From Deltaproteobacteria bacterium (GTDB lineage Bacteria > Desulfobacterota > Binatia > UBA9968), in the NCBI GenBank assembly GCA_016183075.1, contig JACPFH010000178.1, positions 1-6,925 of the forward strand: DNA of 6,925 nt, given 5' to 3'. This document shows, in pieces, positions 1 to 5,492 of this stretch. Below the pieces are notes generated by a model. It had not been told where the DNA came from and did no database searches. It worked only from the letters and a program-made list of their open reading frames with translations. Both the position numbers and the translations under genes were made by a program. How positions within the stretch are numbered: the first letter of the stretch is position 1; each line of letters starts with the position of its first letter.

Positions 1-108
1 AACGGACCCATTGGTACGGTTCGGCTGGCCTTCCTGAAAGAGTACACGCGCTTCGAGGATCTATCGGAGCGGGAAGAGTTCCAATACGAACAAGCCGAGG
101 AGATCTAG
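1..108 (+). CDS. C-terminal end of an unrecognised protein (partial, 5' end outside window)
   Basis: Frame 1 is open from the first base and ends at TAG (106-108), giving 35 residues. They begin NGPIGTVRLAFLKEY and finish with a strongly charged tail rich in Glu and Arg. No family could be recognised from so short a tail, so no function is assigned. Another + frame is also open here (to about 155), and so is one minus frame, but frame 1 has the most protein-like composition and stops right at the edge of the repeat element. The TA of the stop codon is the same TA that flanks the left end of that element, so the stop may have been created or moved when the element inserted; this is inference. 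The gene faces thiE convergently. Confidence 0.5.
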   Translation, partial: NGPIGTVRLAFLKEYTRFEDLSEREEFQYEQAEEI

Positions 109-129
109 GAGGCTGCCGAAAAAGTGATT

Positions 130-156
130 TTCATGCTTCGAGAGCCTCAGCATGAA
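130..156 (-). repeat. REP-like hairpin 1 inside the inverted-repeat element
   Basis: TTCATGCT (130-137) pairs perfectly with AGCATGAA (149-156), leaving an 11-nt loop. Read on the minus strand the loop is GAGGCTCTCGA, nearly the same as the loop of hairpin 2 read on the plus strand. The stem sequence is different from that of hairpin 2. Confidence 0.6.
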
Positions 157-191
157 CGGAAAATCGTCAATGATTCCAAGGGGGCCTCCGC

Positions 192-216
192 TCGCCCTGA
201 GCCTGTCGAAGGGTGA
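192..216 (+). repeat. REP-like hairpin 2 inside the inverted-repeat element
   Basis: TCGCCCT (192-198) pairs with AGGGTGA (210-216) through seven base pairs, one of them G-T. The 11-nt loop is GAGCCTGTCGA. The motif CCTGAGCCTGTCGAAGG resembles a palindromic intergenic repeat I have seen in many bacterial genomes; this is recollection, not a search result. Confidence 0.65.
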
Positions 217-249
217 ACGGAGAGTTTTTCCGCAGCCTGCTAACGTAAC

Positions 250-284
250 GAGGACTGAGGACTGAGCCTCATACCTCAGTCCTC
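250..284. repeat. Heptamer-repeat hairpin overlapping the 3' end of thiE
   Basis: The heptamer AGGACTG occurs twice in tandem (251-264). An inverted copy, CCTCAGTCCTC, lies at 274-284. Either GAGGACTGAGG (250-260) or GAGGACTGAG (257-266) can pair perfectly with the inverted arm, so two registers of the same hairpin compete. The right arm encodes the last codons of thiE and the thiE stop lies in the loop region. There is no T-tract on either side, so it is not a canonical intrinsic terminator. It may protect the mRNA end or be another mobile palindromic repeat. Confidence 0.55.
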
Positions 285-916
285 ATCGCTAGAATCCTTC
301 GGACCTTTGCTGCCACGTCTTCCGCCCGCATCAGGTCGCTGATCATCGCGGCTGCTGCGGCGCCCGCCCTCCAGACCTGAGCGACGTTTGCCTCGCTGAT
401 GCCGCCGATGGCAACGACGGGAATACTCACCGCGCGGCAAACTGCCCGCAACATATCAACACCGCGGGGCGCATAGCCGGTCTCCTTGGTCGCAGTGCCA
501 AATATAGGCCCGAACCCGATGTAGTCGGCTCCGCCCTGCTCCGCTTCTATTGCCTGCTCGAGTTCATGGGTTGAGATCCCGATGAGCTTTTCCTTTCCCA
601 CGAGCTTTCGGGCCACGCTCAAAGGGAGGTCTTCCTGTCCCAGGTGGACGCCGTCGGCGTTAGCGGCAAGCGCGACATCCACGCGGTCGTTGACGATGAA
701 TTGACCGCCGGCCGCTCGGGTTAGAATGTGCCCCTTGGTAGCGACTTCGACGAACTCTTTCGCGGAAAGCTCTTTAGCCCGCAATTGGATTACGCCGGCC
801 CCACCTGCAAGCAGAGCTTCTAGAACCGATTCCCAGGGGCGCTCTTGGATCTCGGCCGGGTCGAGAATCGCATAGAGCCGGGAGGTGAAGAGGGCGCGCC
901 CGGTCGGGTTAACCAT
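269..916 (-). CDS. thiE: Thiamine phosphate synthase
   Basis: ThiE (EC 2.5.1.3) condenses 4-amino-5-hydroxymethylpyrimidine diphosphate with thiazole phosphate to give thiamine phosphate in the cytoplasm. The 215-residue protein is normal length for this TIM-barrel family. Visible motifs are QLRAK (44-48), NDRVD (76-80), DGVHLGQEDLP (88-98), GIS (113-115), the pyrophosphate-loop signature GPIFGTATK (136-144) and AIGGI (169-173). The complete signature set favours a working ThiE over the TenI-type isomerase. The ATG start lies inside the end of ntrC (8-nt overlap, ATGGTTAA) with only a weak purine stretch upstream, so translation is probably coupled to ntrC. The last five residues are encoded by the arm of a heptamer-repeat hairpin. 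No other thiamine gene is in the window; the link with ntrBC is positional only. Confidence 0.95.
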   Translation of the reverse strand: MVNPTGRALFTSRLYAILDPAEIQERPWESVLEALLAGGAGVIQLRAKELSAKEFVEVATKGHILTRAAGGQFIVNDRVDVALAANADGVHLGQEDLPLSVARKLVGKEKLIGISTHELEQAIEAEQGGADYIGFGPIFGTATKETGYAPRGVDMLRAVCRAVSIPVVAIGGISEANVAQVWRAGAAAAAMISDLMRAEDVAAKVRRILAMRTEV

Positions 917-2381
917 TTTTCTTGTACTGGATGTTTAGCTGGGCGATTTTTTTTCGCAGCGTGTTGCGGTTGATGCCAAGGATCTGGGCCGCGCGGATCT
1001 GATTGCCCCGGGTTTTCTTCAGGGTAAGCTCGATCAGCGGCCGCTCGACTCTTTCCACGACCAGAGCATAGAGGTTGTCCACGTCCACGCTCTGCGTCCG
1101 TTGGAAATAATCTTCGAGCTTGTAACGCAAGAGCTCTTCCAGGGACAGGCTGTTGTACTCGGTCGCGGGGCTTCCCTGCCGGGGTTGGAGCGCGAGGTCT
1201 TTGCGGAAAAGAATCGGTCCGGGCGAGAGAACGGCGGCTCGGATCAGCGTGTTCTCGAGCTCGCGCACGTTGCCTGGCCAGGGATGTTCTTCCAGGAGTC
1301 TTAAGGCTTCCGGAGAGACCCCGGAGATGTGGGTTCCCATCTCGCGGTTGATTTTGTCCGTGAAGTAGTTGACCAAAAGCGGGATGTCGCCCTTGCGCTC
1401 GCGCAGCGGCGGCAGGTGGATGGGAATCACCTTCAAGCGAAAATAGAGGTCGTGGCGGAATCGTTTTTCCTTGACCGCTTTTTCCAGGTCCTGGTTGGTG
1501 GCGGCGACGATGCGCACGTTGGCTTTGAGGATCTCGGTCCCCCCGACACGGCAGAACTCGCGCTCCTGGATCACCCGGAGCAACTTGGTTTGGAGATCGA
1601 GGGGAATGTCTCCCACTTCGTCGAGAAACAGGGTTCCGCCGGCGGCGAGCTCAAACTTTCCCGTTCTCCGTTCCAGGGCTCCGGTGAAGGAGCCCTTTTC
1701 GTGGCCGAACAGATCGCTCTCCAAAAGATCCCTGGGCACGGCGGCGCAATGGACCACGACCAGCGGCTGGTTCCAGCGCGGCGAGCTATAATGGATGGTC
1801 TTGGCGACAAGCTCCTTTCCCGTCCCGCTGTCGCCGTGGATCAGGATGGTCGCGTCCGTATTCACGTGGATCAGGATGGTCGCGTCCGTATTCACGACCT
1901 GACCGATGGTCTTGTAGACTCTTTGCATCGCCGGGCTGTCCCCGATCATGTTCACCCCGGGCTCGAATCGTTTCTTAACCTCCTGCTTGAGCTCCTGGAA
2001 GGCCCGGGTGAGTCGGCGGCTCTCCATGGCCCGCTTGATCAGGACCAGGATCTCCTCCAGATCGAAGGGCTTGGTCACGTAGTCGAAGGCGCCGTTCTTC
2101 ATCGCTTCGATCGCGTTTCCCATGGTGCTTTGGGCCGTCATGATGATGACCGCCATATCGATGCCCGCTTCCCGGGCCTGTCGCAGCAAAGTGAGCCCGT
2201 CGATGTCGGGGAGCCGGATGTCGATCAGCGACACGTCGAAGCGGGTCTCCTCGAGCAGCCTCTGGGCGAGCTGGCCACTGGCGCAGGTCTGTACCCAGTA
2301 GCCTTCCTCTTCGAGCGCCCGCTTGAGCACCAGGCGCAGCGACTCTTCGTCTTCGGCGACGAGGATCTTTCCCTGTTCCAT
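909..2381 (-). CDS. ntrC: NtrC-family sigma54-dependent response regulator
   Basis: This 490-residue protein is a nitrogen-regulation activator (NR-I) that, when phosphorylated, remodels sigma54 RNA polymerase at enhancer-dependent promoters. The receiver domain (about 5-118) has E10/D11, the phospho-acceptor D54, T82 and K104 at canonical NtrC positions. The AAA+ domain (about 145-385) shows Walker A GDSGTGKE (183-190), the sigma54-contact loop as GSFTGA (230-235; GAFTGA is usual), Walker B TLFLDE (250-255), a sensor-I ATN and the RFRHDLYFRL arginine region. A Fis-type helix-turn-helix occupies about 450-482. Residues 163-172 are repeated exactly at 173-182, just before Walker A, from a 30-bp tandem duplication; without it the length is 480. 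GGGGAG precedes the ATG, and ntrB ends 10 nt upstream, supporting a cognate pair. A hydrogenase- or stress-type NtrC paralogue is possible, but receiver spacing and partner favour NtrC. Confidence 0.93.
   Translation of the reverse strand: MEQGKILVAEDEESLRLVLKRALEEEGYWVQTCASGQLAQRLLEETRFDVSLIDIRLPDIDGLTLLRQAREAGIDMAVIIMTAQSTMGNAIEAMKNGAFDYVTKPFDLEEILVLIKRAMESRRLTRAFQELKQEVKKRFEPGVNMIGDSPAMQRVYKTIGQVVNTDATILIHVNTDATILIHGDSGTGKELVAKTIHYSSPRWNQPLVVVHCAAVPRDLLESDLFGHEKGSFTGALERRTGKFELAAGGTLFLDEVGDIPLDLQTKLLRVIQEREFCRVGGTEILKANVRIVAATNQDLEKAVKEKRFRHDLYFRLKVIPIHLPPLRERKGDIPLLVNYFTDKINREMGTHISGVSPEALRLLEEHPWPGNVRELENTLIRAAVLSPGPILFRKDLALQPRQGSPATEYNSLSLEELLRYKLEDYFQRTQSVDVDNLYALVVERVERPLIELTLKKTRGNQIRAAQILGINRNTLRKKIAQLNIQYKKNG
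1835..1896. repeat. Exact 30-bp tandem duplication inside ntrC
   Basis: Bases 1835-1864 are repeated without a mismatch at 1865-1894, and the match continues two more bases. The period of 30 keeps the ntrC frame and duplicates ten residues, VNTDATILIH, in the strand leading into the Walker A loop. The lack of any divergence suggests a very recent slippage or recombination event, or an assembly error. Confidence 0.97.
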
Positions 2382-2391
2382 AGCTCCCCGG

Positions 2392-3495
2392 TCAGGCCGT
2401 CACGCGCAGCGAGACTCTGAATGCAGCCCCCTCGCCTTCGCGGCTTTCCACCCGAATCAGCCCGCCGTGCTCTTTGATGATGCGATAGCAGATGGCCAGC
2501 CCCAGGCCGGTGCCGTTGTTCTTGGTGGTGAAAAACGGCGAGAAGATGTGCGGCAGGTCTTCCTCCTTGATCCCGACGCCGTTGTCCTGAATCTCTACCC
2601 AGATGAATTTTCCCGGCTCCTTTCCTTCTTCCCGAATGTGGAAATCGGTTTCCATTCGAGTGGTGATGGTCAGGCAGCCCTGCTTGTTCATCGCCTGGAA
2701 CGCGTTCTTGATCAGGTTGAGAAAAACCTGGATGAGCTGGGGCCGGTCGCCGTAGACGGTGGGGAGGCTGGGGTCGAAGCGTTTCCTCACATCGATCTTT
2801 TTTTCTTGCGCGGTTTCGCGCTCTAACAGGAGGACCTGGTCCAAAAGCTCATGGATGTTGAGCATGGTGAGGTTCAGTCGCGTGGGTCGCGAGAGGTCGA
2901 GGAGTTGCTCGATCAGCAGATTGACCCGATCGACCTCGCGAATCATGATCTCGGCGTATTCGAGGAGGGAGGGGTCCCGGGCAAGCGCGCGCCGAAGCAA
3001 CTGCGCCGCCCCTTTGATGCCGCCCAGGGGGTTTTTGATCTCGTGCGCCAACCCGGCAGCTAAGGTGCCCAGGGTGGCGAGTCGGTCGGAGCGCTTGAGG
3101 TCTTCTTCCATTTCCCGCCGCCGCGTGATATCGCGCAGCAGCAGGATTGTCCCCAGGGATCGCCCGTACTGGTCCTGGAGAGGAGAGACCGACGCGCTCA
3201 CCGGCGCCCTGCGGCCCCAAAGATTGACAAAGTCACTGTCACCACGGGTGCTGTTCAGGTGGGGCGGCTGGCTGTTTTCGATCATCGAAAGGAGCCAGGG
3301 ATTTTTCCGGAAAAGGCGGGTATATGGCTGCTGCAAGGCCGCGGCAGATGAGGCGACGAGGGACTCGGCCGCCTGATTCATGAAGGAAACCTTTCCGCGC
3401 GGGTCGATCACGATGACGCCGTCCTCCAGGCTGGTAAGGATGGCTTCCCAGGAAATCGCAGGGGTTGGGATGCGTCTTTTAGGATCGGCCTTCAT
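2392..3495 (-). CDS. ntrB: NtrB-family nitrogen sensor histidine kinase
   Basis: This soluble two-component kinase would autophosphorylate and phosphorylate or dephosphorylate NtrC, usually under PII (GlnB) control. From the ATG it has 367 residues. It comprises a PAS domain (about 15-125), a HisKA dimerisation helix with H151 in AHEIKNPLGGIKG, and a catalytic ATPase domain with the N box around N264, DNGVGI (304-309), FFTTK and GTGLG (328-332). No signal peptide or membrane segment is seen, as expected of NtrB. The frame stays open upstream to a GTG at 3517-3519 (375 residues). I prefer the ATG at 3493-3495 because a good extended -10 element (3522-3527) would start transcription around that GTG, leaving it no leader. 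Neither start has a strong Shine-Dalgarno. It heads the ntrB-ntrC-thiE operon, with a 10-nt gap to ntrC. Confidence 0.92.
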   Translation of the reverse strand: MKADPKRRIPTPAISWEAILTSLEDGVIVIDPRGKVSFMNQAAESLVASSAAALQQPYTRLFRKNPWLLSMIENSQPPHLNSTRGDSDFVNLWGRRAPVSASVSPLQDQYGRSLGTILLLRDITRRREMEEDLKRSDRLATLGTLAAGLAHEIKNPLGGIKGAAQLLRRALARDPSLLEYAEIMIREVDRVNLLIEQLLDLSRPTRLNLTMLNIHELLDQVLLLERETAQEKKIDVRKRFDPSLPTVYGDRPQLIQVFLNLIKNAFQAMNKQGCLTITTRMETDFHIREEGKEPGKFIWVEIQDNGVGIKEEDLPHIFSPFFTTKNNGTGLGLAICYRIIKEHGGLIRVESREGEGAAFRVSLRVTA

Positions 3496-3521
3496 GGTTC
3501 GGGTTCGCAAAAAACGCACAA

Positions 3522-3549
3522 ATCATAGCAAATCGACCCCGGCAAGCAA
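3522..3549 (-). promoter_or_regulatory. Candidate sigma70 promoter for ntrB-ntrC-thiE
   Basis: Read on the minus strand, the sequence contains TGCTATGAT, an extended -10 (TGn plus TATGAT, five of six to consensus) at 3522-3530. A weak -35, TTGCTT (3544-3549), lies 16 bp upstream. The predicted start is near 3515-3517, about 20 nt before the ATG of ntrB. The strong -10 and poor -35 are typical of extended -10 promoters. No convincing sigma54 site (GG-N10-GC with flanking consensus) was seen on this strand. Confidence 0.42.
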
Positions 3550-3573
3550 GCCTATCAGTGGCGGGATAAGGAC

Positions 3574-3603
3574 TTGCATTGCATGTTTCCGCTGTGCTAC
3601 AAA
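3574..3603 (+). promoter_or_regulatory. Candidate sigma70 promoter for rimP-nusA-ylxR-infB
   Basis: TTGCAT (3574-3579) lies 18 bp upstream of TACAAA (3598-3603), and the -10 is preceded by TG one base away, giving an extended -10. The predicted start is near 3610, so the leader would be about 53 nt and would begin right at the alternative hairpin described at 3611-3630. It points away from the ntrB promoter, and the two -35 regions are about 25 bp apart, so they could compete for polymerase. Confidence 0.48.
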
Positions 3604-3610
3604 TAACTTA

Positions 3611-3630
3611 CACTTTCTGCCAAAAAAGTG
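3611..3630 (+). promoter_or_regulatory. Alternative leader hairpin (candidate antiterminator) upstream of rimP
   Basis: CACTTT (3611-3616) is exactly complementary to AAAGTG (3625-3630), forming a six-pair hairpin with an 8-nt loop. AAAGTG is also part of the left arm of the following terminator, so the two structures cannot form together. It is transcribed first but is much the weaker of the two, so it would need help, for example from a bound protein or paused polymerase, to prevent termination. The pairing is seen in sequence; its role is inferred. Confidence 0.35.
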
Positions 3631-3648
3631 GGCTATGCCCGCTTTTTT
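3622..3648 (+). terminator. Intrinsic terminator/attenuator in the rimP leader
   Basis: A perfect 12-bp stem pairs AAAAAAGTGGGC (3622-3633) with GCCCGCTTTTTT (3637-3648), with one G-T pair and a 3-nt TAT loop. A GC-rich stem followed by six Ts is the standard Rho-independent form. It lies between the likely promoter and the rimP ribosome binding site, 14 nt before the start codon, so it must be read through for the operon to be expressed. Conserved terminator-like leaders upstream of rimP have been described, and the E. coli operon is repressed by its own product NusA. Because A and T tracts flank both sides, it could also stop leftward transcription. Confidence 0.8.
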
Positions 3649-3662
3649 ATTTTGGGGACATC

Positions 3663-4136
3663 ATGAACGATGGCCTGACCGTAACGCGGGTGTGGCAGAT
3701 TGCCGCTCCCGTGGCGGCAGATGAAGGGATGGAGATCATCGATATCGAGCTTAGGCGCGAGGCAGGAAAGAGGGGTAGGGTCCTCAGGCTTTACCTCGAT
3801 AAAGAGGGCGGCCCGAACTTGGACGATCTTACCCGGATCAGCCGGCAATTGAGCGATCTTCTCGACGCCGAGCTTGAGGTAAGCGAGCCCTATACCCTCG
3901 AAGTCTCCTCGCCCGGAGTGAACCGCCTGCTGAGGAGGGTCGAGCATTTTGTCCGTTTCGTCGGCAAGCGAGTCCGGGTCAGAACCCGAGAAGCCGTCGA
4001 AGGTCGGAGATCGTTTTTGGGACTTCTCAAGGAGGTCGACGGAGGCGAGATCGTGGTTGTCCAGGAGGGAACAGAATTCAGGATACCCCTATCGCTCATC
4101 GAAAGGGCGAATTACGAGCACGATTGGAGTGCGTAA
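3663..4136 (+). CDS. rimP: Ribosome maturation factor RimP
   Basis: RimP binds the free 30S subunit in the cytoplasm and assists its maturation. The 157-residue protein matches the usual length of about 150. The N-terminal alpha/beta domain includes MEIIDIEL (23-30) and the family signature LEVSSPGVNRLLR (79-91). The C-terminal SH3-like domain spans about 95-155. The frame is open upstream to 3579, but the ATG at 3663 is chosen because GGGGA (3654-3658) sits at good spacing and the earlier region is the promoter and terminator. It is first in the rimP-nusA-ylxR-infB operon; its stop lies 2 nt before the nusA ATG. Expression is probably controlled by the leader attenuator just upstream. Confidence 0.95.
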   Translation: MNDGLTVTRVWQIAAPVAADEGMEIIDIELRREAGKRGRVLRLYLDKEGGPNLDDLTRISRQLSDLLDAELEVSEPYTLEVSSPGVNRLLRRVEHFVRFVGKRVRVRTREAVEGRRSFLGLLKEVDGGEIVVVQEGTEFRIPLSLIERANYEHDWSA

Positions 4137-4138
4137 CC

Positions 4139-5482
4139 ATGCAGCAGGATCTCAATCGGGTCATCGAACAGGTAAGCAAGGAAAAGGGCATTGACAAGGC
4201 CATCCTGATCAGCGCGCTTGAGAACGCGATGGTCTCCGCGGCCAAGAAGACGTTCGGCGCCCAGCGCAAGATCGAGGCCCAGTACAATCCCGAACTCGGC
4301 GAGGTGGAGCTTTTCGAGGCCAAGCTGGTGGTCGAGCAGGTGACAGACCCCGCCGTGGAGGTCGGCGCTCAGGAGGCCCGCGAGACCCTCGATCCCGACG
4401 CGGAGATCGGTGACGAGCTGCTCTGCAAGCTTGATTCCAGCTCCTTCGGTCGCATTGCGGCGCAAGCCGCCAAGCAGAACATCGTCCAGCGTGTGCGCGA
4501 TGCCGAATGGGAAATTATCTACAATGAGTTCAAGGGCCGGGAAGGGCAGCTGGTCAACGGTATCGTGCAGCGCTTCGAAAAAAAGAACATCATCGTGAAC
4601 TTGGGTAAGACCGACGCGATCCTGCCGGAGAAGGAGCAAGTTCCGCGCGAGCGCTACCGGCAGGGAGACCGGATCCGCGCCTATATCGTAGCCGTGGAGA
4701 TGACGGCCCGAGGACCGCAGATCGTTCTTTCCCGGACCCACCCGGGAACGCTGATCAAGCTCTTTGAGCAGGAAGTGCCGGAAATTTACGAGGGGATCGT
4801 CGAGGTCAAGGGCGCGGCGCGGGAGCCCGGCGGGAGAGCGAAGTTTGCCGTGGCGTCGAATGATCCCGATGTGGATCCGGTGGGAGCCTGCGTGGGCATG
4901 AAGGGAACGCGGGTGCAGGCGGTGGTCCAGGAACTGCGGGGCGAGAAGATCGATATTGTCCACTGGACCGCCGATCAGGCCGAGTATGTCTGCCGCGCGC
5001 TCGCGCCCGCGAAGGTCTCCAAGATCATCATCGACGACGAGGAGCATAGCATGGAGGTCATCGTTCCCGATGACCAGCTTTCCCTGGCGATCGGGAGGAA
5101 GGGTCAAAACGTGCGGCTCGCCTCGCGCCTGACCACCTGGAGGATCGACGTCCGAAGCGAAGCGGAAGCTGACGAAGAAACCCGCAGGGCGCGAATCTCG
5201 ATCGGGGCCATTCCCGGGGTGAGCGACATGGTAGCCGAGCTGCTTTACCAGGATGGGTTCAAGTCGGCCGAAGAGATCGCGGAGGCCGATCTTGAGACCA
5301 TTCTGGATGTCGAGGGGATCGGGCCGGAGAAAGCGCAGCTGATTTACACGTCGAGTCGCGAGTACGTGGCGGAAAAGAAGCGCGAGGAAGAAGCAAAAGC
5401 CGCGGCTGAGGCCGCGGCGCAGGCTGCCCAGAGCGAGCAGCCAGCAGAGCAGCCGGCGGAGAAGGAACCGCAGGAAGCCTAG
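4139..5482 (+). CDS. nusA: Transcription termination/antitermination factor NusA
   Basis: NusA binds RNA polymerase and nascent RNA, promoting pausing and intrinsic termination, and joins antitermination complexes. In this 447-residue form, the polymerase-binding N-terminal domain (about 1-130) is followed by the S1 domain (about 134-198, with NGIVQRFEKKNIIVNLG). Then come KH1 with GACVGMKGTRVQ (about 248-259) and KH2 with LAIGRKGQNVRLASRL (about 316-331). A single helix-hairpin-helix region (about 355-405, PGVSDMVAELL and VEGIGPEKA) replaces the two acidic repeats of the longer gamma-proteobacterial proteins. The tail after 408 is a low-complexity Ala/Glu/Gln/Pro stretch. An in-frame TTG at 4124 exists, but the ATG at 4139 has GGAG (4126-4129) at proper spacing and gives the normal N-terminus. 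It probably autoregulates through the rimP leader terminator. Confidence 0.97.
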   Translation: MQQDLNRVIEQVSKEKGIDKAILISALENAMVSAAKKTFGAQRKIEAQYNPELGEVELFEAKLVVEQVTDPAVEVGAQEARETLDPDAEIGDELLCKLDSSSFGRIAAQAAKQNIVQRVRDAEWEIIYNEFKGREGQLVNGIVQRFEKKNIIVNLGKTDAILPEKEQVPRERYRQGDRIRAYIVAVEMTARGPQIVLSRTHPGTLIKLFEQEVPEIYEGIVEVKGAAREPGGRAKFAVASNDPDVDPVGACVGMKGTRVQAVVQELRGEKIDIVHWTADQAEYVCRALAPAKVSKIIIDDEEHSMEVIVPDDQLSLAIGRKGQNVRLASRLTTWRIDVRSEAEADEETRRARISIGAIPGVSDMVAELLYQDGFKSAEEIAEADLETILDVEGIGPEKAQLIYTSSREYVAEKKREEEAKAAAEAAAQAAQSEQPAEQPAEKEPQEA

Positions 5483-5486
5483 GGGA
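5481..5486 (+). promoter_or_regulatory. Ribosome binding site deciding the ylxR start
   Basis: AGGGGA overlaps the nusA stop codon. It abuts a TTG at 5487 with no spacing but lies 6 nt before a second in-frame TTG at 5493. The spacing therefore favours 5493, which yields the usual family N-terminus Met-Lys-Arg. Confidence 0.55.
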
Positions 5487-5492
5487 TTGGAT

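Larger units (their letters stand above)
106..242. repeat. TA-flanked inverted-repeat element (MITE/REPIN-like)
   Basis: The ends form an imperfect terminal inverted repeat. Bases 108-125 match the reverse complement of 223-240 at 15 of 18 positions, with core AGGCTGCSGAAAAA. TA lies directly outside each end (106-107 and 241-242), as expected for a TA target-site duplication of the kind left by IS630/Tc1-mariner-type transposases. Inside are two hairpins (130-156 and 192-216) whose loops are related and lie in opposite orientation. The element has no coding capacity, so if mobile it would be moved in trans. It separates the convergent ends of the upstream gene and thiE. It could instead be a static palindromic intergenic repeat; copy number elsewhere in the genome would decide. 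Confidence 0.6.

Noticed and set aside
109..268. Intrinsic terminator after the upstream gene or after thiE
   Set aside because: Hairpins are present but none is followed by a T-tract in the relevant direction; T225-229 belongs to the terminal inverted repeat and does not follow a stem directly.
1329..2420. Long plus-strand open frame (363 codons) opposite ntrC
   Set aside because: Antisense to well-conserved receiver and AAA+ domains; it has no recognisable motif and carries the 30-bp duplication only passively.
2759..3376. Plus-strand open frame (205 codons) opposite ntrB
   Set aside because: Ser/Arg-rich shadow of the kinase gene, with no family features.
3563..3579. Possible sigma54 promoter (GG-N10-GC ending in TTGCA) before rimP
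   Set aside because: Only the GG, the spacing and TTGCA match; the TGGCAC half is otherwise absent. Such matches are common by chance, and a sigma70-type site overlaps it.
4124..4138. Upstream TTG as the nusA start
   Set aside because: It overlaps the end of rimP, has no suitably spaced ribosome binding site and adds five atypical residues before the normal NusA N-terminus.
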